Below are positions 46,806 through 57,487 of a DNA stretch of 64,000 nt, piece after piece. Source of the DNA: Narthecium ossifragum. Its lineage: Eukaryota > Streptophyta > Magnoliopsida > Dioscoreales > Nartheciaceae. The stretch is from positions 8,195,601 through 8,259,600 of the forward strand of contig OY986973.1 in assembly GCA_963920575.1 (NCBI GenBank), given 5' to 3'. Position 1 is the stretch's first letter; each line of letters starts with the position of its first letter. The position numbers were made by a program, and so were the translations under genes. Below the pieces are notes generated by a model. The model was not told where the DNA came from, did not search any database, and worked only from the letters and a program-made list of their open reading frames with translations.

Positions 46806-48219
46806 GCGATTTAACAGTTTAATAGCTTCATGCCCTCAACATGGTTATTCTAATTGGCGTTTAGTGAGCTATTTTTATTATGTATTAACTGAGCATGAAC
46901 GTCAAATTCTTGAAACAAGATGCAAGGGTGAGTTTTTGCAGATTGATCCTGATGAAGCTATGAGGCATTTGGATGAGCTTGTGAAGACGACTTATACACA
47001 GACGGTTCCAGAGCGTTTGGATGATTATGATGGTCATATCGATGCCAAATCCTACAAGCATCCCAATGTCGCCTTAACATCCAACAGCTATCTGGAACAC
47101 AATGAGCCTTTCTACTCTTATCCTAGTGCTTATGATGATTATGTGCATGATACTTATGTTGTTACTTCTCATGATGTGCATGTTGATGAGCCTAACATGT
47201 ATGATGCATGTGTCGATGGCTTTAGTGCTTGTGATGCTTACATCGATGATTTTAATGCTTATGGTGCACATGCTCAAGATGTTCATGTTGATGATGCATA
47301 TTGTCATGACTGTAGTGCTACTGCGCATGTTCAAAATTGTAGTCCTATTGATGCACAAGCTATTGATTCTAGTGTGTGTGATGCATATGCACATGATTTT
47401 AGCGCTCCTATGCATGTTCATGATACTAACATTCACTATGCATATGCTCATGATTCCAATGTTAGTAATGCACATGTTCATGTCTCTGATGCACATGTTT
47501 CTCCTCAACTTTCTATGGCAGAGATTTTGGACTTACTTAAGGAGGCTAAAACCAAGCCTAATTTTGACTCTTTCATTCTGCAGTTACTTATGAAGGACGA
47601 GGAGAAAGCACGCCAACTATGCGAGGTAATCACATCTTTTAGCGTACACGAACTTGGATGGACACATCATATGGAAGAAGACGAAGTACTCCAGTACGGG
47701 CCGGCCAGCAACAAGGAAGATCTGGAAGATTTCCAAGACCACCACGACCAGGTATTCGTTGAACCTCCATCGGCTGAACTTCAAGTCATTGCTTCTAAGC
47801 CGCGAGGTATATTTCCTGTGTTTATTTCATCTCCTTGGATAGTGAGGAAGAACATGACCTTGATAGATACTTTTAGACTTCGATGGATTTATTTCAGATT
47901 TTCTGATCTTAGCATCCTTGACCACGAGCATGATGACATTATTGATAGGTCATTGAATGAGTCACTGAAACTTGAGCATAATGAAGATACATATTTCTAT
48001 TTGAGAGATCCACCTATCTTGTTTATTGGAGTTAGAATGCAAAAGTTAGCTCTCCTACTTGTCATATGCCACTTGGATTCACATGGTAAACTACTCTTGG
48101 TGATACTACTAAGGTTAACCATTCAGATCATGGCACTTACTGATTTTGCATATCATCGTGCTAGGGCACGACCGTCAAGGGCGCGGTTAAGAATCCATGT
48201 CTTATATATAGTTGTTTAG
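46806..48219 (+). pseudogene. Athila-like gag of element A with Asp/His/Ala-rich repeats
   Basis: The open frame resumes inside the gag domain (RFNSLIASCPQHGYSNWRL, then FYYVLTEHERQIL). A stretch of about 125 codons (47131-47505) follows, made of degenerate units such as YAHDFSAPMHVHD and DACVDGFSACDAYIDD, very rich in Asp, His, Ala and Tyr. It sits where other Athila gags have a zinc knuckle and Pro/Gln-rich linker. The C-terminal module (RGIFPVFISS, MTLIDTF, ILFIGVRMQKL, DFAYH) at 47803-48216 matches the end of gag-protease in element B. No protease active site is present. It ends in TAG at 48217-48219. Confidence 0.78.
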
Positions 48220-48356
48220 TTTGCTCGATTTGCTTTCTTGTATGTTTGAGAATGCTTGAGTTATTTTTATGTTGTGTGCTTGCATGTTTGCTTTTATTTT
48301 TGATTTGTTTTGCTTTTGTTTGTAGGTGCTCGAGCAGTCCCCGCTTTCCCTTGTAG

Positions 48357-49747
48357 AATGTTGTCGCCGATCACCTATCGAGGTTGATGGTGGAGGTAGC
48401 GGAAGATGAGCCACCAATCATGGATGACTTCCCTGATGAGCAACTCTTTCAGTTGCACGACTGCCCTGGTATGCGCATATTGTTAATTATTTAGCGACAG
48501 GTGAGATCCCTTCCTTTTGGAGTGCGCAGGATAAGCGTAGATTTTTTGTTGAGGTAAAGAAATTTTATTGGGATGATCCTTGTCTGTTTAAGTATTGTCC
48601 CGACCAGATTATGCGCCGTTGTGTCCCTGATTATAAAATAGAAAGCATTATTACATTCTGTCACTCTCATGCATGTGGAGACCATTTTTCGATGAAAAAG
48701 ACTGCTGCTAAAATTCTTCAATGTTGTTTTTACTGGCCTACCATGTTTCGTGATGTTAATATTTTCTGCAGATCCTATGATAGATGCCTAACATTAGGAG
48801 CTTTATCTAGGAGACATATGATGCCTTTGAACCCAATTCAAGCTGTAGAGATTTTTGATTGTTGGGGTATACACTTTATGGGACCCTTTCCTTCTTCTTT
48901 TGGCTATTTATATATATTGTTGGCTGTGGAATACGTGTCTAAGTGGTTGCATGTAGGAATAATGATCATTTCACTGTCATCAAGTTTCTTAAAAAGCATG
49001 TTTTGTCTAGATTTGGTACTCCTACGGTTATTATAGTGACCAAGGATCCCATTTTTGTAACCGCTCATTTGAGGCTTTGATGCGCAGGTATGAGTTACAC
49101 ATAAGATTTCCACTGCTTATCATCCATAGACGAATGGCCAAGCTGAATTAGCCAATAGGGAGATAAAGCAAATTCTGGAAAAGACAGTGAGCCCTAACCG
49201 AAAGGACTGGTCCTTGCAGTTGTCAGATGCGTTGTGGGCCTATCGCACTGCCTACAAGACTAACCTGGGGATGTCGCCATTTCGCTTAGTTTATGGAAAA
49301 CCCTGTCATCTTCTAGTTGAGTTAGAACAGAAGGCATATTGGGCTATTAAGTCACTAAATTTTACTTAGGATGGTGCAGGTCAGGATCGGAAACTCCAGC
49401 TGTCTGAGCTGGAGGAACTCAGGAATGATGCTTATGAGAGTTCCCGGATCTTCAAGGCAAAGACAAAGGCCTACCATGACAAAAAGATCCTACGGAAGAC
49501 GTTTCAAATAGGACAACAAGTCTATTTGTATGAAGCACGACTGCATCTCCATCCTGGGAAGCTGAGATCTCGCTAGACAGGCTTCTTCACCGTTAGTAGA
49601 ATATTTGAGAATGGGGCTGTGGAAGTTGAAGACCCAAAGGATGGGAGGCTGTTTACAGTTAATGGACAACGCTTGAAACAGATTCCAGAGAAAGCGGACC
49701 CTGAGGAGCACACCGTTTCTCTCGTAGACCCTGTCTACGAGAGATGA
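48357..49747 (+). pseudogene. End of RNase H and integrase of element A
   Basis: It starts at VVADHLSRL, the Athila RNase H terminus, only about 140 bp after the gag stop, showing that protease, reverse transcriptase and most of RNase H were deleted. Integrase follows: the zinc region (SHACGDHF ... FCRSYDRC) has Tyr where the second-pair Cys is expected; the core reads GIHFMGPFPSS, with His instead of the first catalytic Asp. Several stops and frameshifts occur (49034-49140). The C-terminal part ([32 protein letters not shown], and LHPGKLRSR) is well preserved and ends at a TGA (49745-49747). It is inactive. Confidence 0.85.
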
Positions 49748-51034
49748 TCTCTCTACTATCTACCATTTCTATTTTATTTAGGTTAAATTGTTTTAGTTTG
49801 TTTGCTTTCATTCTCATTTGCTTGTGTTTGCTATTTTATATTTTTAGGATGCTTGGACTTCCGTCTTCCTTGCTTGTGAAATTCGGCCACAATGGAGAGC
49901 CATGTGCAAGATTTCGGATATTCTGTCAAGTGGCCTCGCTCTTATTTTTATTTCCTATTCTTATTTATGCTATATATGAAAATTTAGCCAACATCCTTAT
50001 GCTTATTTACATGATTAGCACACATTGAAGACAATGTGAATTTCAGGTTGAGGGGTGTAGGCATGCATGACCTTATGCGTGCTACCTTATTGAGTTTAAT
50101 AGTGTTGAATTGATTATGTTACTAGAAATTGTACATGAGCTGAAATTTTTATGCTTATTATGCATGTTGCTTTCATATGGATTGACCAATACATCTATTG
50201 CATGCGTGATAACCTGAAAGTATAACATCATGTGATCCACACACGAACACTTTATGTGCAGTGGTAATTATACTCACTAGAGGAATGAGCATGCTATTGT
50301 CAATCGAGACCATGATTTCAACATTAGTTAGTGTTGAGTATTGCATGCAGAGAAAAAAAAGCGAAAAAGTTCTGGAGCTTGATCAAGCTGTGCCTAAACA
50401 TTAGCTAGTGTTGAGTATTGCATGCAGAGAAAAAAAAGAAGAAAAAGTTCTGGAGCTTGATCAAGCTGTGCCTAAACAACTATTAAGTGATCTACTGAGT
50501 AACCGGGTGTTCTTGCCTCAGGAAGCGGGGAGCTCGAGTAAAAAGATAGAACCACTTATAGCTATAAAAAAAAAACTAATAAGTGTTTTGCTAAGTAACC
50601 GGGTCTCTGCGCCTCAAGAAGCGGAGAGTGCTCGCGTAAAAAGGCAAAGTGTCTGATAGTTGAAAAAAAAGAAAAAAAAGAAAGAGCATGCTGTACTTAA
50701 AGTGTGAGGGTTGGATGATAGGTAATGAAGATAGTAGTGTGTTTGGACTAATGATGGGTAAAACTTGCTTCTGTACGTAACATTTATTTGTCACATCACA
50801 TGTGTTCTTCTGGATGGTGATTAGCATGTTTGATGTGTAGAAGTTGATTTCATATGTTGGTAGTATGTGTATGAGTATAAGAAGTTTTGATGCTCTGTAC
50901 TGTATGAAACAATATTGACTTGATAAGGTAGAATTTTTATCATGCATGTCTACATCCTTGAACCGTTGGTGTGCTTAATTATAGTTTATGCGCTTTGAAT
51001 TGCTAGAGACTAGCAATAAGCTGGTTGGGGGGTG
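49748..51034 (+). other. 3' non-coding region of element A with tandem duplications
   Basis: A unit of about 76 bp with TAGTGTTGAGTATTGCATGC and GAGCTTGATCAAGCTGTGCC is duplicated (about 50328-50480). A second, diverged duplication of about 100 bp carries AGTAACCGGGT and GTAAAAAG (about 50484-50645). The polypurine-like GGTTGGGGGG lies directly before the LTR. No gene is seen. Confidence 0.65.
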
Positions 51035-52763
51035 TGATGAGTGCATGAAAATGCACTCTGAACAACCTTATAACCATCTCAATTGCTAGATTATTATCCT
51101 TAATCAACATCTTTACTACTATTTTTATATCTATATGTTGCTTCACATAGTTGTTTGGAAAATGCAGGAAATTGGAGCTAAATGAAGCTGAAAAGAGTAT
51201 ATGGATCAACTTCAAAAATTAAACTGTACCTGCTCATGAGGAACCAGATGATGTACCATATATGGTTGGAAAGCTCTTGAAGTCTAGATTCTAGAGGATT
51301 TTACGGTTCGTGATTCCGAGTTTCTTAGAGGAAGTTTCGGCAATTTTAGTACCAATGGCGCAGTCTGGATGACAAAACAGTAAATACGCTGGGAAGTCCG
51401 ATCAATCCGACACCTAGAGTCCGATCGATCCGACTATGCAGAAACCGGACAGAACACATATTTTTCAGCTGTACACAGTCTGATCGATCCTTCCATCCAT
51501 CCTACTGAGTCCGATCGATCCGACACCCATAGTTCTATCGATCCGACTATGCAGAAACCTGACATAACACATTTTTCAGCTGTACACAGTCCAATCTATC
51601 CCTCCATCCCTCCTACTGAGTCCGATCGATCCGACACCTATAGTCCGATTGATCCGACTCGGGCGAAGCCAGAAATTGATGTTTTTAATGAGAGGGATCG
51701 ATCCGACACCCTGGGAGGGATCGATCCTACTTTCCCAGTGTAGACAATAAACGGTTTAGATCTAATCCGTGAATGAAGAGACTTTGGGGCTATAAATAAG
51801 AAACTTAGGGTTAATCAAAAGGGAGTTCTTGGACGTTTTTGGAGGCTTTTTCTGGACGTTTTCCAAAGGAAGAAGATGATGGAATCTCCATCAATGGCCG
51901 AGTAATCCGCGGGCATGGCGGACGGATGATCTAGCGAGGACTAGGGCTTCTTCTCCAACAATGGTTCATAGTTTTAATCTCTATTGTTAAACTCTTTCCT
52001 ATGTATTGGATCTTCAAAGATTATTTTCAGATTATAGATTTCTGTGTGGATGATTAATATTATGAATCCAGTCATGCTTCTTTCATGATCTTATAATCCC
52101 ATAGTTATCTCTTTTGATTCTCCTACCGAGTCTCGCGAGACCTTTTCTATGCATTGCCCGTAGTGACAGCTGGTATTGTGTATTCTTAGGGATCTTGTAA
52201 GACAAGGTTGGGGCTCTATCCCGAGGAATCTTTGCTATGCATTGCCGATTGTGAGAGTTGGTATTGTGTATTCTTAGAGATCTGCTTAGATAGAGTTAGG
52301 GTTTTGTCCCGATGAACTTTTGCTGCGCATTGCCTGTAGTGACAGACGGTATCGTGTATTCTTAGGATCTGGTAGGACGGAGTTAGGGTTACAACGAGAA
52401 GAACCAACCATAGAAAGAGACATTTATATGTTATCAGATTCATAATTCTATATCTTCCGGTTAAGGTGATTGGGATGTGAATCCCTTAACAGAGTATTAT
52501 ATGAACCATTGAGAAGAGAAGAACCTAAATCCGAGTGAAGTGATTCCTGAAGCCTAGCCTCATTCAAATCTTGATTTCTTTCGTTAACTTTATCTTACCA
52601 TTACATCTTCGATCTATTTTCTTAACTTTTTACGCTCTTGATTATTTTCGATACATTGTTATCTGTGTTTCTGTATCTTTCCTGCTTGTCTCTCTGTGGG
52701 TTCGACCTCTCTTATGCTGTACTGCACCGCGACCGCTGTGCGTGACACATTTGAGCGATATCA
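51035..52763 (+). mobile_element. 3' LTR of element A
   Basis: 1729 bp, complete, from TGATGAGTGC to GCGATATCA, followed by TSD AGCAT. TATAAATA at 51791-51798 has the GATCGATC array upstream (51400-51728). Confidence 0.9.
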
Positions 52764-52768
52764 AGCAT

Positions 52769-53190
52769 CGATACTCCTCAGATAGCTGCTTGATAACAAA
52801 TTAGGAATCACCGATGATCTTAAGGTCGAGAATGTTCATGTCTCGAGCGACCTCTTGGCCAAAAATCAAGGCTTGGTACTCGGCCGTATTGTTTGAGCAT
52901 TTGGGGGTGAGCCGTGCTGAGAAGGCATGTCTGCCTCCTTGCGAAGAAACAAGAAGAACTCCAACTCCGGTCGATTGTGATGTGCTAGACCCGTCGAAGC
53001 ATAGCTTTCATGGGGTGACTTCGATCAAGTCTGTCTCCAACTCTGGTGCCAGGGTCGTACAATCACAGCCTTGGCAATGATCCGCCAGGAAATCAACCAA
53101 GGATTGGCCTTTGACCGTTTTGGGAGGAACATAAATCAGGTCGAACTGAGTTAGGAATATGCTCCATTTACTAATTCGTCCTTCAGAAGG
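52769..53190 (-). pseudogene. RNase H of element C (N-terminal part)
   Basis: The minus strand reads WSIFLTQFDLIYVPP, a connection segment, an LCFDGSS-type first active-site block, NNTAEYQALIFG and ILDLKIIGDS, the core of a Ty3/gypsy (Tat-type) RNase H. A frameshift near 53180 separates it from the reverse transcriptase frame, and a TAA lies at 52801-52803 directly after GDS. The domain continues beyond element A at 37893. Confidence 0.8.
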
Positions 53191-54600
53191 GTGTCCGAGA
53201 GCATGTACTTGACCACATCCGCTTTAGATATTACATAGACGGTATGTGTGATTAAATAATACTTGAGCTTGCAAGTTGTGAAGTATAGTGCGAGATAGTA
53301 CTTCTCTGCAAGAGGATACCTTGTCTCGGCGTCGATGAGGACTCGACTTAGGTAGAAAATGGCCCTTTCTTGTCCGTCAACGTTGTCTTGGGCTAATAAG
53401 CAGCCGATTGAATCCTGTGTCATTGCGATGTATTGTTTTAGCGGTATCCCGGATAGGGGTGGTACGAGCACTGGAGGTTTCGCGAGGTACCGTTTAATTT
53501 CATCGAAGGCTTCCGAATGTTTATCACCCCACTGGAATTCTTGCCCTCGTTTTAGTTTTAATAGGTTGGAGAAAGCCTTTGTCTTCCCTACAGCGTTCGT
53601 CATGAAGCGCCATAGGAAATTTAGGTGATCAAGGAAACTTTGAAGTTCCTTCTTGTTTTTGGGTGTCTGTGTGTAGATGATAGCCTTTGCTTTGTTCTGG
53701 CTTATCTTGATGCCCCTACTATATATGAGGAAGCTAAGGAAGTTTCCTGCGGCTACTCCGAAGGTGTATTTGAGTGGATTCAGTTTCAGCTGGTGAGTTT
53801 TCATTCTTTGGAATGCTACTTGAAACGCTTCTAGATGATCCTCGAATCGTCTTGACTTGACCAAGATGTCATCAATGTAGACCTCGAGGGACTTCCCAAT
53901 CAAGTCATGGAAGATGGCGTTCATCGCTCTCTGGTACATAGCGCCAGCGTTCTTAAGGTCGAAGGGCATCACTACATACTCAAAAGTCCCGATGGCTACA
54001 TGACGAGTGAATGTTGTTTTATGAACATCTTCATGTGCTACATGGATTTGGTTGTACCCGGAGTACCCATCCATTAGAGAAATTAGCTTAATCACTATGG
54101 CGGCATCGACCAAGAGATTGACTACCAGTATCTGGTATTCGTCTTTGGGTGTGGCCATGTTAAGGTTTATGTAGTCGATGAACACCCTTATCTTCCCGTT
54201 CTTCTTGGCGACGGGCAATATATTTGATACCTACTCGATGGATCGAGCGGTTCTTATGAACTTAGCCTATAGGAGGCGTTCAACTTCTTCCTTTATTTTG
54301 GGTATCTTCTCGAATGCTAGCTTTTGAGGAGCGTGCTTCACTGGTTTGTATCCGGGTTTGATTGGGAGTTGATGTTCGACTAAATCGCGACTAAGGCCGG
54401 GCATCTCATTATAGCCCCATGTGAAGCAATCTTTGAACTCGTGCAAAAGAATTGAGAAAGCCTTTTTCATTTTACAATCAAGAGCTCTATTTACATAAGT
54501 AACTCGAGGGGACTCGGATGTCCCGAAATTAACCTCCTCGAGCTCGTCCGGCGACATTACATTAGGGAAAGCAGGAAAATCTAAGTCGGATGAAACCTAC
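53151..54600 (-). pseudogene. Reverse transcriptase of element C
   Basis: In minus-strand order it has GYKPVKHAPQKLAFEKIPKI, VAKKNGKIRVFIDYINLN, LMDGYSGYNQIHV, the domain text YVVMPFDLKNAGAMYQRAMN, the catalytic YIDDILVKS (YIDD at 53868-53879), and FLDHLNFLWRFM leading to the thumb/connection. Two in-frame TAG stops lie at 54267-54269 and 54231-54233, and the frame shifts near 53180. The catalytic aspartates are kept but the protein cannot be made intact. Confidence 0.88.
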
Positions 54601-55070
54601 TTAGTAAATACATGGCGGTCGGTACTCGAAGGTGCGACTTTAGGGAAAGCATGGAACTTATATATATCGACTAACCTAAGCTGTTGCTCGAACTCGGTGG
54701 CCTCTCCTGCATCGAGGTTCGGCTCGGATGTGTCGAGGCCCATTCCTCTCTCTCGCGTTGATTCGGACTCTGTTTATGTGTTCGATCTAAGGCCTTGCTC
54801 GACGAGATGGGTGCAGAGCCTCGAGACGGTGGCTCTCACGACCTTGGTGAACTTGGCTGATGTTATAGCCATAGGGTTTTCTGATAGGGGTTCACCCCTT
54901 GTGGGCGAGGCTTGGATATCCTCAAGCCCTTCCCTTGGCAACAAGGGGCTATTCATGGGGTGTCGATGGTTCATCTCTGCCTACCCAAACTTGCTGAATG
55001 CTAGGATCTTTGGAGACGATACCTTGCTCGAGATGCTCCCATGCCTACGCCATGTTCTTCGGCTCAAGCT
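54601..55070 (-). pseudogene. Pol linker upstream of reverse transcriptase, element C
   Basis: Minus-strand coding traces (FEQQLRLVDIYKFHAFPK, DELEEVNFG) lead into the reverse transcriptase. No protease motif was identified before the LTR at 55071 cuts the element. Confidence 0.45.
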
Positions 55071-56543
55071 TGTGAGGACCCGTTCCTCTAACTTGGCTCG
55101 ATCGCGTAGGTCGAGGGTCGTTTTCCTGTTGGTTTGGGTCCGCGTCGGGTGCGATCGGGCGATCCTGTTAGCATTTTGGACCCCAGGGGAAATTTGATAA
55201 AATTGCGCCCTGACGGTCGGTTTTACGCCCATGTTATGCACACACTACCTTGGATTGATGAATGTGATTGATTAGAACCTTAGGGGTGCTTCCGATCGGA
55301 AGATCAGAGCTCGATCGGGAAAGATCGAGTTGGACGGCTGAGATCAGTTTGGATCTCCATAAATACCCTTCACTTTCTCTCTCTTTCCTTTTCTTCTCTT
55401 TCTCCTTTCCTCTCTTCCCCTTGGTTGCCGGCTGGACCTTGGGGCTGCAGATTTTAGGCGTGGATCCATGAGGATCGGAGTGGAGGATCTCGTAGATCGC
55501 ATGCTTGTCTTTACATGTAGGTGTTTCTACCCATTTTTTATGAAATGGTAACCCTAGGATCGGTTGTTTTTGGTTTTGGTGTGTTTATGTTTGTTGGAAT
55601 GCTTTCAAATCTTGTATTCTAGTTCATTGCCATGTGTTGCATGTTGCTATTGAACCATTTTCTTATTTGTTCGGACGTTTTTCGTATTTTTGTCAATTTC
55701 CGGATTAGATAGGTTCAGATTTGATATTTCACGATTGAAATTTGGTTTTTATTGAATGAATGGATCCCCCACCAGAAAACCTACCTTCCCTCAAAGTTTG
55801 AATGGATTTCATCACTGTTTGATAGATCAAATCCATGTAATTGAGTTTCATCGGTTTTGTCGGCTTTTATGCAATTTTTCTAAAATCTGAGGATTTGATA
55901 ATGTAAAGTCTGATTTCTTGGTTTCATTAGATTTCACACACCCAATTGGGCATCCCCTCTAAGTTTCATTTTAATCCAACGAGTTTTGATAGTTCAAATC
56001 CAAGAAATTGGATTCGCAGCACTATTCATAAGTGCGATCGGCAGGAAGAAGGATCGATCTTCATAGGCATGAAAATCGATCTTCTATCGATCTTCTTGTA
56101 GCCAAGTAGGCTACTGACTATGAAGGATCAATCATTCGTGAGTCACCATTTTGTCTCTTCTGAAGGAGATCGATCTCATTTATTCCAGACATAACCCTAT
56201 TTTTTGGGAAGATCGATCTTCTTGGATGAGAAGATCGATCTCTCCCATTCCAGACAGAACACCCACTTTGGGAAGATCGATCTTCTTGGATGAGAAGATT
56301 GATCTCTTTTGTTTCAGACAGAAGACCCCTTTGTGGAGGATCGATATTCATGGAGATGAAGAACGATCACTTGTTTGATGATGGTTGGCGTTGAAGAGAG
56401 GATCGATCTCTTGCTTGCTGCTAACATATTTTGATATGATTTCGTTGTTCTTGATTCCTTTTCGACCCAATATTCTTGCGTGGCTTTCCCGATGATAGCT
56501 GGTGAGTAATATAACATTTTAATCAGGATTTGGATGGATTTAT
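55071..56543 (+). mobile_element. F-superfamily LTR, left part; interrupted by element E
   Basis: It begins TGTGAGGACCCG after AAGCT (55066-55070). A CCGATCGGAAGATC-rich cluster (55285-55345) precedes a TATA-like CATAAATA near 55359. 56035-56410 carries GAAGATCGATCTTC palindromes, with a 63-bp tandem unit (GGGAAGATCGATCTTC at about 56208 and 56271). The remainder should lie right of element E, beyond the window or the gap, so the right TSD cannot be checked. Confidence 0.8.
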
Positions 56544-57487
56544 TGATACAATGCACCTTCTCTAGGGCTTTCGTACCTGGATTTTGCCTGGTCTCAGCTC
56601 CTCCTTAGCCAAAGCTTTGGCTAAGTCGAGAGATACCTTTAGGGTTTTAGGAGAAGCATCCTGGGTATTCGACGAGGAAGGCTTAAACAGGGGAGAGAGA
56701 CGGATGAGGAAAAGGATTACCTTGTAGCTCCCTCTAAGGTTGGCCGGCTACCCTTGGGGGATCCAAGCGTTGGAGAACGTGCAGCGGTGAAGAGGTGGCG
56801 AAGGGGAGCACAACAACCAAGGGGGACGCCGGGGACTTGAAGTTGGATGGTGGAGGCGTGGACGACAGCGGAGAGGGAGAGAAGCTTGACGGCGAACGGA
56901 GGATGGCAGCGGAGAGGGAGAGAAGCTTGACGGCGAACGGAGGATGGCAGCGGACAGCGGAGGCCGGTAGTGGACAAAGGAGGCCGGTGGTAGGGAAGGG
57001 AAGTGAATGTGGCTAGTGGAGTTGGTTGAATTAGGGTTACATCTACTCCTAATATTATTCTACTAACAACTCTACTTAATTCATCATAATTTGTCCATAA
57101 CCTAATACAAACTATAGAGGTCCATTTATAGAGGCATTGACAGAGTTCTAATCCAACTAGAGAACTACCTTGCTTTAATCAGGAAGTAATAATACTTTTC
57201 TACTAAGACTCAATCATAACTCAAACTTCCTAATAACCAGAACTCATAATAGGAACTAATAAATCAAAGCATAAACTGAACTCAAAATAGGAAACTGACT
57301 CAATCAAGAATACTATTAACTAGGAAATCAACTAAGTAAGCAAACCAGTTAGGGAATAGGAATCCCTAAGGCTGGCTTGGCTCAAATTGCTCCAAAGGGA
57401 CATGGTTGCAGCCTGCTCCTTGGTGTGGGCCCGCCCAAGCAAGGGCGTGGATCCCTTCTTGGAATGGCTCGGTTCGACCTCGTATCA
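56544..57487 (-). mobile_element. 3' LTR of element E
   Basis: 944 bp. It carries a perfect tandem duplication of 41 bp (56868-56908, 56909-56949; GCGGAGAGGG start) that is single in the other LTR (62430-62480). A TATA-like TTTATAGAGG lies at 57123. The LTR is clearly diverged from the right-hand copy. Confidence 0.8.

Larger units (their letters stand above)
37899..52763 (+). mobile_element. Athila-like Ty3/gypsy element A, TSD AGCAT
   Basis: Flanked by AGCAT at 37894-37898 and 52764-52768; the RNase H codons of element C run on when it is removed. The 5' LTR begins TGCTGAGTGC, the 3' LTR begins TGATGAGTGC (51035) and ends GCGATATCA (52763). Gag (46806-48219) and integrase (48357-49747) remain, but no protease, reverse transcriptase or most of RNase H. 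The end of the 5' LTR, the PBS and the start of gag were lost with the left edge of nested element B. Confidence 0.88.
16070..55070 (-). mobile_element. Tat-lineage Ty3/gypsy element C (broken up by insertions)
   Basis: Element-C sequence is present at 16070-17842, 32942-35423, 37781-37898 and 52769-55070. On the minus strand it gives reverse transcriptase, RNase H and integrase in the Ty3/gypsy order. Downstream of integrase and in the opposite sense lies the PMD-like extra ORF, an arrangement known from Tat-lineage (Retand/Grande-type) elements. Neither LTR is identified: the left limit is unclear next to 16069, and the right side is cut by an F-family LTR at 55071. Insertions are F, the solo LTR 35424-37780 and Athila-like A. 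Confidence 0.65.

Noticed and set aside
47074..47593. Met-rich open frames over the Asp/His repeat of element A gag
   Set aside because: By-products of the GATGCATGTT-type repeats in other frames; the gag frame is the one that continues on both sides.
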